From positions 104,436,278 to 104,500,277 of the forward strand of contig CP136069.1 in assembly GCA_032622095.1 (NCBI GenBank): a stretch of 64,000 nucleotides of DNA, in the 5' to 3' direction. Shown piece by piece: positions 25,553 through 37,000 of the stretch. The DNA comes from Siphonodentalium dalli (lineage: Eukaryota; Mollusca; Scaphopoda; Gadilida; Siphonodentaliidae). The position numbers were made by a program, and so were the translations under genes. The notes beneath the pieces are model-generated. The model was not told the origin of the DNA. It saw only the letters and a program-made list of their open reading frames with translations, and searched no databases. Position 1 is the first letter of the stretch. Every line of letters starts with the position of its first letter.

Positions 25553-26811
25553 TATGTTTACCCATACCATGTATGGTACACATAATGCTGACGTCCATCT
25601 GGATCAACCATCCATCATTCGTCCTTCCGTCCGTAGACACTTGCTATCCGATTCGATTACTCAAATATTTTTATCGGATCGTGTTCAAATTTTATGTGCA
25701 TGTTTATGATGACACACTCCTCACCTGTATAGTTTTTGGTATCGATCGGTTGATCTGTTTAGAAATTATTGACACTTTGCATCCACACATAGGCATGAGC
25801 TATCCGATGCTGTAACCAAAGTATTTTTTGTCCTCATTGTGTTCATATTTGATATGTAGGTTTATGATGACACACACCTCACCTGTATAGTTATTGGTAT
25901 TGATTGGTTGATCGGTTTAGAAAATAATTAACCCTGCTCTAAGTCAAACAATTTGCTTCTGATATGCCTCATATTTCTTACCTTGGTCTTTCTTAGCACG
26001 TTCTTCATCTGTATGGATTTTGGTATTGTTTAGTTAACCCTTTCCGCTCTTGGTTTTAAATAGAATTCATCCAAGCTGTGATGACTTAAATATTTTTCAT
26101 CTGATCATCACCAAATTTGGTACATATGGTCCTCCCCCGAAATACAGATCAAGTTCAAATTTGATCCGGTATATTTTAACAGAGTTATGGCCAATTAAAA
26201 TTCAAGTATTAAACTGATGATGTAATAAATAGCTGTACCTGTTTGCCACTGTGAGCTTAGAAGAGAACTCATCATGCAGAGACTGTGTTATTGGCATTGA
26301 GTTACCAGTATGTTTAGCTGGACACTAGATAGTATGGCTAGCAGAGTCTGTTGATAACAGCTGTCAAATATAATTAATGGATGGCTCTCTATTAGTTTTC
26401 CCTGCAATATTAAGTTAATCTCTTTGTTAAAACAGGTTCATTAATGTACACTCAATAAGACACCTATTCTAAAGATTACATTGGAATGGTCCATTGTTTA
26501 TTTGTAGGGATGTTTTACAGACATTTCTGTTTATAGACATTGTTGTTTACAGACACTCTATCTTAGAAATAAATTAACCCACCCAGTCCGTAGTTCCAGC
26601 ATATGATGTCATTGAAAATGACTAACCTCTCCACACATCATATGGTCTTGTGATGTTTTTCATCTCATCATTCTCCTATTCTGTGCCCAGGTTGATGGTG
26701 ATCCACTTTTCACTCACATGGATTTTGGAATTAAAATTAACCCATTCCATAGGCAGATATTAAATTATCTCTTTCACCTTGAGCCAGGTTCAGTAAGGAT
26801 TTCTATATTAA
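25553..26811 (+). repeat. Repeat X, copy 1, left half
   Basis: It begins with the hairpin 25,553-25,584 (TATGTTTACCCATAC, loop, GTATGGTACACATA), then a CCGTCCGT tract and units with GACACTTGCTATCCGATTCG and CACCTGTATAG. It aligns through GAGCCAGGTTCAGT (about 26,781) with the intact copy 2 near 57,172, then stops exactly where the Z terminus begins. It also resembles copy 3 at 58,752. No coding sequence is seen. Confidence 0.85.
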
Positions 26812-26960
26812 AGGGAGCTTGTCCAATTAGATCGGAATTTCCGTCGGAGATCAGAGTTTTAACTCCGATCATCGGAATTTCTCACATCGGAGTTTTTTTC
26901 CAGTCAAGAACTCCGATGAATTCCGGTGAAAATTCCGATGAACACTTAACAAAACTCCGG
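26812..26960 (+). repeat. Z left terminus and subterminal motif array
   Basis: Terminal inverted repeat followed by many ATCGGA/TCCGAT words (for example GATCGGAATTTCC, ACTCCGATCATCGG, AACTCCGATGAATTCC). This is typical of transposase-binding arrays. It is the partner of 44,700-44,921. Confidence 0.75.
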
Positions 26961-27666
26961 TGTAATTGGATGTGGTCGCAAATCCGTCACTGTGGGTGAC
27001 AAAGCCCTGAATATCTCGTGAAGCAAGTGCTATTAAGGGGGAGGTCAAGTGACCAATCATTTTGAATCGGGATTTGCATGCAAACCACCCCAGCAAAAGT
27101 TATATATCAAGCATTGTCTGGGAACTAAAGCAGCCATATGATTAAACAGACATAACCTTTTAACTGGCGGCTGGGCTTGGTAAATAGGTAATTTTTGCTA
27201 TAAATTTATTTTTGAGAATTTATTTCTGGAATTACAACACGAAAAATCAATAAAAAATAAATACATCAACTTTCTCAATGGAACAAATTCTAAGCTGACC
27301 CACCAGGTAAATGCATATTGTTTTCAATACTGCACACAGTCACACTCAGAAATTTCTGCAATTTGTAACTTTTACTGCAGAGATTTGCATTGAAATGTCC
27401 ATTCAAAATTGGTCACTTTACGTCCTCATTAATTTGCTGCATTGTCGAATTATGAAATTATACCATAATCCAGTTCTGCCATAAACAATACACATTTTGA
27501 TTTTGTACGAGTAATTTTGCGATTAGTTAACTTGTCCTCGTTTGGGTCATCGGTCACCGTTTAATGTGCATACCAGTATCAATAGAAGAATAAAGACTCA
27601 AAACAATTATTCCCCTACCCCGGTTTATAGTATACTTTCCGTGTGGCATGTGGATCGTCTTGCAGT

Positions 27667-27807
27667 TTCAATTTGTCATTCTATATCAAACACACGTTTA
27701 ATATGGACGCCAAGCAGGGGGTTTACAGTAGCCTAAAAGGTGACACATCTCTGCATGTGCTGTATTTGCTACATCGTCAGATTCTGTGAATACCGTAAAC
27801 CCAGTCC
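27667..27807 (+). repeat. Direct repeat inside Z, left copy
   Basis: Shares GGGTTTACAGTAGCCTAAAA, a following GGNGACACA word, GCAACATCGTCGGATTCTG-like sequence and TAAACCCAGT with 44,329-44,486 in the same orientation, at about 80% identity. It lies about 0.85 kb inside the left end of Z. Confidence 0.7.
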
Positions 27808-27965
27808 TAGTAGTGTAGTAAACATTGCAAATCTTCATACATGCTCCCAATGATGCCGACAGCCAGTCGGCTTATTTGGTGAGTCAGCAGCGTGACAAAA
27901 TTCGTGATTTCATGATATCTCACTATTAAAGTTCTTGTGCGATTCGAGTTTTCCAAGCGTGGTAG

Positions 27966-28204
27966 AGATCATATTCCACCAGTACAAAACCTTGAAACTT
28001 TTTGAAGTTTTGACAGGGAAACTTATATTCGAAAGAATAACACAGGGAATATATTTCTTAGTTATCACCTGTTTCTGCTTACAAATATGGAATTTCTCCT
28101 GGGTAATTAATCCAATGTTTATTGCGATATCGGCTCACAAAAGTCACAGAAAAGCATGCAATCTCAACCCCCTATTAAATGTGAAGTAGATTATTGAGAA
28201 ACAA

Positions 28205-28238
<34 letters not shown>

Positions 28239-28352
28239 ACAAAGAATTATATTCCCTGCCTTGTTTGTTCAATGTTATTTATAAAGTTCCCTGTCAGAAC
28301 GGGTCAGAAAATAAAAAAGTTCCCAGGTTTTGTATTGGTGGAATATGATATC
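27966..28352. repeat. Inverted repeat around a TA microsatellite
   Basis: Arms of about 90-105 bp (27,966-28,052 and 28,245-28,352) pair through ATCATATTCCACCA, ACAAAACCT, ACAGGGAA and CAGGGAATAT. The interior contains a (TA)n tract at 28,203-28,236. The structure is that of a MITE. Confidence 0.65.
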
Positions 28353-29090
28353 TGCGGGCGTTAGCCAGATTAGAGATTCATGGCATGATCTATGATATAA
28401 ATAGCATTTTTTTTTCTATATCTAGAAATTTGTAAGAATTGGAATCGCCAAAGTTACAACCCAAGGGGTGGGGCGGGGTGAAAATATATTTTATATATAT
28501 TTATATATCTATGTATGACTGAGTTATTTAATTTATCTTCCACAAACAATACAGACATATCCAGAAGATTCATAGCAGAACTATGGTTAACCAGCAATAT
28601 CCCCACAGACAATGTATCAAGTCACAGAATTGTGCAATTCATGACATCACTTGCGCACGCTCTCACAGTACAACGACTGTCGTAAACCCAGTAATTTTGA
28701 ATGCATGTATTAAAATTGGAATGCTTCTGTTTGGTTTGCTGAGTGATTGTTAACTTGGAGTAATGTTCATACCACATAAATAATAGCACAAACCGCAAGC
28801 AATGTTGGTGTATGTGCCAATACATGCCCAACGATCCCATTGATCGATTTTATATGTATACTATAATTACGATGGCTTGAGATACAACGATTCCCAGAGC
28901 CCGAACAAGGGGTGGGGTCCAGTTAGAAATCTTGGTAGGATACTCCAATTCACCAGGACCTCTTCTGTACGTCCATGAACCATGATATACATGTGCAACT
29001 AGACCATTCCCGGACACATTGTGTACATATAAAGGAATTATCGTGCTTTATACAATTTGTGTCGATCAAATCCGGGTCAAATGAAAGATG
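28353..29090. other. No gene seen
   Basis: AT-rich sequence within Z. The 72-codon minus-strand frame at 28,622-28,840 has no domain. Confidence 0.4.
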
Positions 29091-29406
29091 AAACGTGTTA
29101 TAAAGCTCCTACGAGATAACTCGTAGTCGGCACCTGGGATGAAACTCACCAGTGGTCATCGCTGGTGCCAGCTACGAGTAATCTCGTAGGTAAATACATA
29201 TTATGTTTTTTGACGTCTTATTCAACGTAGTCTGTACCAATTATCATATATAAATTCATTTACCATGTCTTACATACGATATGCTTGTACATGTATAGCG
29301 CTCTTCGTCATCTAAGATACTGACAACGTAATTGTATTTACCTACTAATAAATTCCGTCCCAGTTGCCGACTACGAGTTATCTCTTAGTAGCCTTATAAC
29401 ATGTTT
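29091..29406. mobile_element. MITE with nested hairpins
   Basis: The outer inverted repeat runs AAACGTGTTATAAAG to CTTATAACATGTTT, continuing through CTACGAGATAACTCGTAGTC and its complement (arms about 45 bp). Inside are two further palindromes: 29,107-29,191 (CCTACGAGATAACTCGTAG against CTACGAGTAATCTCGTAGG) and TAGGTAAATAC/GTATTTACCTA (29,188 and 29,333). The same 19-bp motif thus occurs three times in alternating orientation. Confidence 0.75.
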
Positions 29407-30055
29407 CAGCATCATATGACCCGATATTGGTCGAACCATTACTCATATATACGTAAAATATCATCTACTATCGGCAAAACATCAAATCCCATGTTGGCAT
29501 ACGGGATGGAGTTACCCATTGGTTTTCGGCAGTGAACGTGTTAATTAAAGTGCTGGCAATTTCCAACCTTACAACCCCTCCCGAGGTTGGAAAATTACCA
29601 ACTGATGGTCATTTCAGTCAAAAAAATTGACATAAAGTAGGACAATTTAATAAATGGATGTTTATTTGCTTGCGTTCCATTGAGTATGGATGCAAGTTGG
29701 TCTGACATTTTGCGTGTAACCCCAAAGCAGTTGGAGTCTGTGCATGACGTACTTTTGACCAACCAACACCACAGCATTCATGTTCCACGATGCGAATGCA
29801 TATGTGATTATAAATATATAAAACTGCTGCTCTAAAAACAACAAAATTCCCCACTAATTAATATATTGCAGGAAAACATACTACGAGAGCAATTTCAACC
29901 TATTGTTCGTTTGAAATTTCCAATTATTTTTGTGTCAGTTGTGACATTTCCAACTGCATGTTGAACATTTTCCCAAAGTAAACCATATAGGTCTACCACA
30001 GCGTTGATATAAAACAAATTAATGTTTAGTCGCATTATCTTGAATGCACTGGTGT
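29407..30055. other. No gene seen
   Basis: AT-rich sequence. Overlapping minus-strand frames at 29,595-29,854 occupy all three frames and are not supported as genes. Confidence 0.4.
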
Positions 30056-30130
30056 CCAGAACAAAATTTGACCCCCACCCCAGTAACACTTCGCCAAGTA
30101 TTATTGGGGTGGGGTAAAATTTTGTTCTGG
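30056..30130. repeat. Inverted repeat with CCAGAACAAAATTT arms
   Basis: The left arm (CCAGAACAAAATTTGACCC, then CACCCCAGTAA) pairs with the right arm ending GGGTAAAATTTTGTTCTGG over about 30 bp. The loop is about 12 bp. This is a small foldback. Confidence 0.75.
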
Positions 30131-30188
30131 TCACCTGTGCTTGAATGTAAGTGAAATAACGTACTAAAATAAGTCGTGCATTTGTTTT

Positions 30189-30780
30189 TATGTTTACCCA
30201 TACCATAGTATGGTAAACATACTGTCGTTGTCCGGATTGACCACTTGTTGTTTGTCAGTCCGTTCGTACGTCGTGCCGTCCATCCGTCCGTCCATCAAGA
30301 ATTGTCTTCTTCTCAAAAACTATTAGACCAATTGGATTCAATTTATTTGATGTGGATGTTCCCGAGGTAACTCACATTCAGATTTGTTCAAATGAGATCA
30401 CCAGGTCAGTTAGTTGCGAAACCAGGGTCATAACTATTCCTCCAGGTAATTCTTAGATTGACATCTTGTCTAGAACCATTGGGTCGATTTAGCTTATATT
30501 TGGTATGGAGCGACCTTGGATGACTGGGGTTCAGATTTGTTAAAATGATGCCACCAGGGCCATAACTCTATTCCTCCATTCTATTTCTTAGAACTACTTC
30601 TTGTCTAGAACCATTGGGCTGATTTAGCTTATATTTGGTATGGAGGGTCATTGGATGACTGTGGTTCATATTTGTTCAAATAGGGTCACTGCATCAAATA
30701 GGGGTGGAGACAGGGACATAACTAAACAAAAATAAAAAAATTGAACTCCTTGATCAATTTAACATAATTTTTTTTTTTAA
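30189..30780 (+). repeat. Hairpin-headed repeat F2
   Basis: Head hairpin at 30,189-30,221 (TATGTTTACCCATAC, loop, GTATGGTAAACATA), then a CGTCCGTCC tract, then three units of about 120 bp with GATTTAGCTTATATTTGGTA, CAGATTTGTT and GGNCATAACT. It ends near the T-run at 30,770. No coding sequence. Confidence 0.8.
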
Positions 30781-30887
30781 ACATGTTAAAGACATGTGTA
30801 AACAACTGCTTAGCTAGCACTCATGCCAGTGTGTGTCATTAAAATCAAATCAAAACAACATGTTGTTCCCAAACCTGTATTTAGTGT

Positions 30888-31286
30888 CTGACATTTGCAG
30901 AATGAGGTCCCCACCAGTTGAATTTAGTTATGCTACCCTGCACAGCAGGCTAGCATCACCAAATACACTATCCAGGGACCTCATTCTGCTTTATAATATA
31001 GGCCTCATCTTCTGGGAAGTATATAGGTCTTAAATGGACATTTTTACTTACTTTTTCCATTCTGTTCAGTTTCTATATCCCCTAATTTGCAGATGATAAA
31101 ATGCATAATTGAGGTGCCCATCACTAACTTTAACTGGAGAACTTCAATCTATTCCTATGTCTCCCATATCAGTTGAGGCCTAAACAGTATGAGGTCCCCA
31201 GAGGGTGAATTTGGTGATACTAGCCCCGTCTTGCAGGATTGCATCAATAAATTCACACTTTGGGGACCTCATTCTGCAAATGTCAG
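30888..31286. mobile_element. MITE made of two hairpins
   Basis: The termini CTGACATTTGCAGAATGAGG and its complement at 31,262-31,286 form inverted repeats of about 25 bp. Each end is itself a hairpin of about 95 bp, because GCAGAATGAGGTCCC recurs inverted at 30,972-30,990 and again near 31,191. No target duplication is clear. Confidence 0.7.
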
Positions 31287-31350
31287 GCTTGGCTGTTCCA
31301 ATATTATAATAATTAATTTTCTTAACCACCACGTATCCAGTTGAACTCAT

Positions 31351-33290
31351 TATACCCTGATTTTACAAAGAAAAATTGGGGGTATATTGGATTGAATTTG
31401 TCTGTACCTCTTGTCAGACTGTCCTCCCATCCATCGGTCTGTCGGGATGTCTTTCCATCCGTCCATCAATTGTTTTCTTCTCCAGATACATATTAATGAC
31501 CGAATGGGTTTATATATTTTGGTTTGGATGTCCCCCAGGTGACTCACATTTGTTCAAATGAGTTCATCAGGTCAAATAGGTGAGAAGCCAGTGCCATAAC
31601 TCTTTCCCTCCATAGTAATTCTTAAAACATGTAGGTGTTATGTATATTTTGGCTGAACCCTTTATCATAATTCTTAAAACATCTTCTCAAGAACCATCAG
31701 GCCTATTTAGCTTATATTTGGTATGGATGGTCGGCAGACCTGTTAACCTCACAAAATATTTTCCGGGAGATTGGTCACGATTTTCCGTGAGATCGTGGTC
31801 ATCATCCGGGAGATTTAAAAAAAATTTATTCCTTTTGCATTTTCATAATTTTGACAACAAAAATAAAAATAATATGATCAGCTATAACACATATTAACAG
31901 GCAAATTAACAAGTATTCTTAAGAAATACATTTACTGTGTAGTTTTTACTTTTATCGTCTAATTTATAGAGGAAATATCGTAAGCTACCGGATTACGTAT
32001 ATCAATATTAAACTGTAAACTACTTTCGATTTGATTTATATCTTGCGAGATTTCAAATGTCACATTAAAAAGTACAACTCAGGAACAGATTCCGAAAGTT
32101 TAAAGCCAGAACATGTGCTTCTTTTGAATTTTATCAGACCAATAAACTTTAATGGTAGTTTCATATAACCTCAGGGCTTATCTCTAGTGGGTTGCCAATT
32201 GAGAACATGTCACCTTTGTTCTGTATGGTGATCCTGTTCAATAGAACTTAGAAGGTGTTTGTTGTTTTATTGTCCGGTGCCCCTGCTGTGCGAACAATGT
32301 TGATTTTATGACCCCAGATTAATCATGGGTGTTAATTGATACAATGATGTTGCAATCCAATATCAGGGATGTGTTGATAGCCTGTCTACTGGTCAAATAG
32401 ATAAAATAAAGAGATTATTTTTTGTGATTTTCTACAGTAGCTGAATCCGGGAGATTGTCATGCCTGTCCGGGAGATCGTGCGGGAGATCGTGCTCAAATC
32501 CGGGAGTCTCCCGCACAATCCGGGAGGGTTAACAGGTCTGATGGTCGGTCCTTGTGTAACTGGGATTAAGATTTGTTCAAATAGGGTCAACAGGTCATAT
32601 AGGGGTGAAGCCAGGGACATAACAACATCGTCTTCTCAAGAACCATCGGGCCTATTTAGATTATGATTGGTATGGAGCTTCCTACGGTGACTGGAGTTCA
32701 GATTTGTTCAGATTTTGGGTCATTTTAGGAAAAATCAGGATTGTTCAAATAGGGGCAGAGATAAGAGATTTAACTCTCAACCAGCCACCCTACCTGTATC
32801 GATGATGTTTGATACTGGTTTAAAATATATAGATTCCTATTGATTTCTAAGGTGCCTGTGTGGGTGCAATGGGGCGGAAGTGTAGAGGGTTGGGGTTTTG
32901 AACCCCCTACTTTGATAAAAAAATTCTAACAGAAAATTAATGCCTGATTAGTTGTAGATTTGATTTTTCAACCAGTAACTGTCCATATTTTCCTACTTTG
33001 GGTTAACCTGTAGGACCAAAATGGCCACAAATTTTAACTTTATGGGGGATGTCAGGTTGGAAATTTCCAAGTTCGAGAGCTTGAAGTACCTGTAACAGTT
33101 GTAAAATTTCATTCTAAGAGGGATGTGCAAAAGGAATTTTGTGAACTTAGGACTGTGGTCTGGTTGTCTTGTTGAAAAATGGTAAGGGGTTGGATATTTG
33201 TCAGTGGTGTGCAATTAAAAATTTCAAGGTGAAGAGCCTTGCTCATCTGAGAACCTTCAGCTATGTCCCTGTTTAGAATTACTTGTCTTC
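31351..33290 (+). repeat. Hairpin-headed repeat F5, interrupted by an hAT element
   Basis: Head hairpin at 31,351-31,386 (TATACCCTGATTTT, loop, AAAATTGGGGGTATA), then CCATCC/GTCTGTC words, then units with GGCCTATTTAGCTTATATTT and CAGATTTGTTCA. The hAT element at 31,735-32,540 splits one unit. The right boundary is uncertain. Confidence 0.65.
31735..32540. mobile_element. Non-autonomous hAT element with 8-bp target duplication
   Basis: The termini CAGACCTGTTAACC and GGTTAACAGGTCTG are inverted repeats. They are flanked by identical ATGGTCGG at 31,727-31,734 and 32,541-32,548, the 8-bp duplication typical of hAT. Both subterminal regions carry repeated TCCGGGAGAT motifs, likely transposase sites. 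No transposase is encoded in the 806 bp. Insertion is into repeat F5. Confidence 0.88.
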
Positions 33291-33979
33291 AGTGATTTTG
33301 ACAATTACTGACTGTTGTAGTCTTCAGAGTACCAGTCTTCTCAGTCTTTACTGTCTTGTTTATTTTATTTTTTTTATTTTTATGTTAACCAACCACCTTT
33401 TACAGGTGAATTTATTTAATGATACCAATGCAGCTCTAAGTTCTTTGATGCTTGGACTTACATTGGATCAACCCAGGACAGATATAGTTGATTTAACCAA
33501 TTCCATGTCTTAACCTTTTCCATTATTAAATAACTATATTATTTTGATATGTCGCATGGCAATTTGCAACAATAGAAATAGAATTATGATAGTGGTAACT
33601 CTTTTGCTGCATTGTAATTCTTAAAAGGTCTCTCCAGAACCACAAGACTGAATGGTATCATATTTGGTGTGGATGGTCCCTTGGTGACTGGGATTCTGAT
33701 TTGTTTGAATTTCAACTTAAGTCACCTGATTTATTAACAATTTACGAGTAAACTATTTAGCCACACCCCAGCAATGCTCTTGTTAATTGTTGAAAGAATG
33801 CTGTTCTTAAAATTAAAAAAGATTTGGAACTAAACCGTCCAAGAGTAAGTTTGACACACCCAAATTTGTAGACTATATTTCTGAACATTCAGCTCTCAAT
33901 CATTTCTCTTAACACAAATAAATTCTGCGATCCTTGTGGTTTCAAATATTGAAATTTGACTGTAGTACAGTTGATTACA
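33291..33979. other. No firm gene; possible exon-like frame
   Basis: A strong acceptor-like TTTTACAG precedes a frame at 33,405-33,513 reading VNLFNDTNAALSSLMLGL and so on to a stop. It has no donor site and no recognised domain. It sits 0.7 kb before the GAK-like exon, but I could not match it to GAK. Confidence 0.25.
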
Positions 33980-33983
33980 TTAA

Positions 33984-34143
33984 CCCTTTCAGTGCCAAGT
34001 CCGATTTTTGTATCAACACATATTTCCTTGATCATTTTTCAAGTTTGTTCACATCAATGTATCACATTATTATAATCAATAAATTTGAAAAATGATCAAG
34101 GAAATATGGGTTGATACAAAAATCGGACTTGGCACTGAAAGGG
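33984..34143. mobile_element. piggyBac-type MITE with TTAA target duplication
   Basis: Terminal inverted repeats of about 62 bp start CCCTTTCAGTGCCAAG and pair with at most a few mismatches. TTAA flanks both sides (33,980-33,983 and 34,144-34,147), the target duplication of piggyBac-like elements. It is 160 bp with no coding sequence, 93 bp before the GAK-like exon. Confidence 0.85.
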
Positions 34144-34236
34144 TTAAAGTTTTGATTTACTCTGCTGTTCCAAAAATTGGTAGATGTTTAATTCTTTTTG
34201 ACATGTTAATACATAGCTGATGCTAACTATTTGTAG

Positions 34237-34385
34237 CTATGTCTTACCCTGCTGAAGGAATGGAGGCCACATTCAAGAATCATATAGATGATATGAAAAT
34301 CTATCTGGATTCCAAGCACAAGAATGGCTATGCAGTATACAATTTGTCTCAAAGATCCTATCGTCCTATCAAGTTTGACAATCGG
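34237..34385 (+). CDS. GAK/auxilin-like exon (PTEN-like domain, first part)
   Basis: Preceded by TTTGTAG and followed by GTAAG, this 149-bp exon enters in phase 2 and encodes 49 residues including MSYPAEGMEATF, FLDSK-like YLDSKHKNG and YNLSQRSYRPIKFDNR. This matches the start of the tensin/PTEN-like phosphatase domain of cyclin-G-associated kinase and auxilin, proteins that recruit Hsc70 to uncoat clathrin vesicles; the domain binds phosphoinositides. The frame is clean. GAK and auxilin cannot be told apart from this piece. The kinase exons expected upstream in GAK were not seen in the window. It lies inside segment Z. Confidence 0.82.
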
Positions 34386-35731
34386 GTAAGCCAATTTGTT
34401 TGTTGAAATGACTGGGCAAAAAAGAAAATAGGCTAAGCAAAATTGTTTTGCTCAAGGGTACCTTAATGATTTAGCACCTAGGATATCCAAGTTTGGCAGC
34501 CATTGGTGAGCCGACCATTGTTATATAGCGGAATACCGGGATGATGTTACACACCCCCTTTACAGTAATTCCCACAATACCGGAATGTTGTATGCATCAT
34601 TATCAAAGTAATATTTATCTCCTTTTTGCAGGCACAAAATCCATCATACATGAATGGATAAACAAAATTAAGTGTGTTGAATATTGTCTAAATATCTGTG
34701 TGGTGTTCTTGTAGTAAACATTCCATTTTATTATCATTTAATTCTGTAGAATTACAATTTGTACACAAAATAATGTAAACATGTGATTTAACATTGAAAC
34801 TGAAAACGAAAGTAAGATTCTGTGAATCCAATCAGATATACCGGTCTGTTTACGCAAGGTTACATAAAATAATTCCCAAATAAGTCACTGTTTAATTGAT
34901 TCATATTCACCTGAGACATTTATTTCGTGAATAAAACAAGGTAAATGTGCTAAACATTGACGTTATTTATGAAAGAGTAGCTCCTAAAATGCGAAGAATT
35001 ATGAAATCTGACCACATGGTACATTTTCGGTACACATAAAAATCAATCAGCTGAATTTAAATAAAATGTACTATCACCATTTTATAGTCCTGTCTAATAT
35101 TGGTCAGCACACAGAAATCCATTAAAAGCTTCAAATTCAGTGCAAAATGCGACTGCAAATTGTTTATTATTGAATTAAATTTGTAGTAGACATGCAAATA
35201 CTGACAAGATCTTGGCCATAGTCTGTTTTATAATTATAATGTAGAAAATAATCCAGTGAAAAACATATTTATTTTCAATGCAAAGGTCAGTAATTATAAC
35301 AGCCATTTTTGGTTTGTTTTGTTGGCTTTTAAAATGTGTTGGTTTATTCAGAAACTAGCGAGACATTCCTCACTCGCGTGCAACTAAATTATTTTTTTGG
35401 TACCAACGTCCTCATACAATGTCTTGAGAAATAGATTACCAAACATGCAATTTCACAGAAGTCGCTTGAAACAGTGCGTACAAAAATACATTACTAATTT
35501 CATCGTAATTATGTTTCCTGTCTTAGTGCAATTTATAAATCTCACAAGAGCTATAAACCCCTTCATTATAATATAACTATTTATATCTAATATTTCATCA
35601 ATGTTTGGTATAAAGCATATTAGGGCTGCACATTCTCTAAATAAGGGCATACCTTATATCTGTAAATAATGAAAATGGTTTTTCCATTTTCCAACTTTAC
35701 TAGAATGATCATTTTATAATTATATTTGTAG
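34386..35731 (+). other. Intron between the two GAK-like exons
   Basis: GT at 34,386 and AG at 35,731. The sequence is AT-rich with no clear transposon, unlike the surroundings. Minus-strand frames at 35,453-35,829 partly overlap the second exon on the wrong strand and are shadows. Confidence 0.6.
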
Positions 35732-35854
35732 GTATCTGATTGTGGCTGGCCACAGAAGAAGGCTCCGACACTTGCGAATCTTCTAGCCATTTGTAAAAAT
35801 GTGCATCTATGGCTCCGACAGAACCCCAAAAATATTGCTGTTGTTCATTGTTTG
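35732..35854 (+). CDS. GAK/auxilin-like exon (PTEN-like domain, second part)
   Basis: A 123-bp exon of exactly 41 codons between TTTGTAG and GTACGT, starting VSDCGWPQKKAPTL and ending NPKNIAVVHCL. In GAK/auxilin this reaches the P-loop, where HC(M/L)DGRAAS follows in the next exon. The intron from the previous exon is 1,346 bp and both junctions are consistent. No following exon was found in the remaining 28 kb. The gene may continue past the window with very long introns, or only these exons are present in Z as a captured or duplicated fragment. Confidence 0.82.
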
Positions 35855-36034
35855 GTACGTATTCTTGTCAAATTCAAACCTGTACACCATCTGACAATGT
35901 TTTTCTTGTATTGAAGCAGAAGTGTAGACCATCTTTGATTTCTTGTAATGATATAAAATCCTGCAGATTGTCAGATCAACTTTTATAGTTGTACAAGTTG
36001 TATCTATTGTCAGGAGTTTGTGTGTTTGTGTTTT

Positions 36035-36600
36035 TAGCTCACCTGAGACGAAGTCTCCGGTGGAGCTATAGTCATCACTCCTCGTCCGTCGGTCGTGCCG
36101 TCCGTCGTCCGTCCATCCGTCAACAATTCTTTGAACATCTTCTCCTCTGAAACCGTAAGACCGAATTGGTTCATATTTGGTGTGGATGTTTCCTAGGTGA
36201 CTCTCATTCAGATTTGTTCAAATGAGGTCACTGGGTCAAATAGTTGCGAAACCAGGGCCATAACTCTATTCCTCGATAGTAATTCTTACAACAACTTCTT
36301 GTTCAGAACCATTGGGCCGATTTAGCTAATATTTGGTATGAAGGGTCCTTGGGTGACGGTTGTTCAGATTTGTTCAAATGAGGTCACCCGGTCAATTAGT
36401 TGAGAAACCAGGGCCATAACTCATAGTAATTCTTACAATGACTTCTTCTAAAAAACTATTGGGCCGATTTAGCTTATATTTGGTACGGTGAGACCTTGGG
36501 TGACTGGGGTTCAGATTTGTTCAAATGGGGTCACTGGGTCAAATAGGGGCAGAGCCAGGGACATAACTCTAAAAAAAACAACATTTTTACCTTTGATTTT
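36035..36600 (+). repeat. Hairpin-headed repeat F3, copy a
   Basis: Head hairpin at 36,035-36,068 (TAGCTCACCTGAGAC, GAA, GTCTCCGGTGGAGCTA), then CGTCCGTCGG tracts, then units with CAACAATTCTTTGAACATCT, TCATATTTGGTGTGGATG and GCCATAACTC. It starts 180 bp after the second GAK-like exon. Copy b is at 60,597. Confidence 0.85.
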
Positions 36601-37000
36601 TTTTAGACATATCACAGCTACCCAACCCCACCCTCCCCCACCCCACCTCCTGTCCCTGCCACACCACACTGTATCATACCATATTATCTCTTCCTTGTTC
36701 ACCCCATTAAAATCCTTGTTTTGATCACAGCTGTAGGAGTATCACAAAGCTGTGTGTGCAGTTGTTAAAACCTTATTATCTATGTCAACACCTCTCCTCA
36801 AGACACTGGTAGCTGATGGTTTCATAATGGAATATAATTCTCAGAGAATGCACTGGCTCTCAAGGTCATGGGAATTTTGTTAAGCTAATGTAGTCAGGCA
36901 TTCAAATAAATGTATGTCATATTCTCACAGGGATGTCCCCACAGTGTTGGGGGGGGGGGGGGTGACTGACAGATTTGTTCAATGAAATGTAAATTTGATT
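36601..37000. other. C-rich tract, G-run and unique sequence
   Basis: A CCCCACC-rich tract (36,626-36,660) is followed by unique-looking sequence and a G-run at about 36,949-36,962. No gene seen. Confidence 0.4.

Noticed and set aside
28203-28236. (TA)n as a regulatory or origin element
   Set aside because: It is a plain microsatellite inside an inverted repeat and shows no further signal.
33405-33513. Possible exon after a good acceptor site upstream of the GAK-like exons
   Set aside because: It runs to a stop with no donor and does not match the GAK region expected before the PTEN-like domain.
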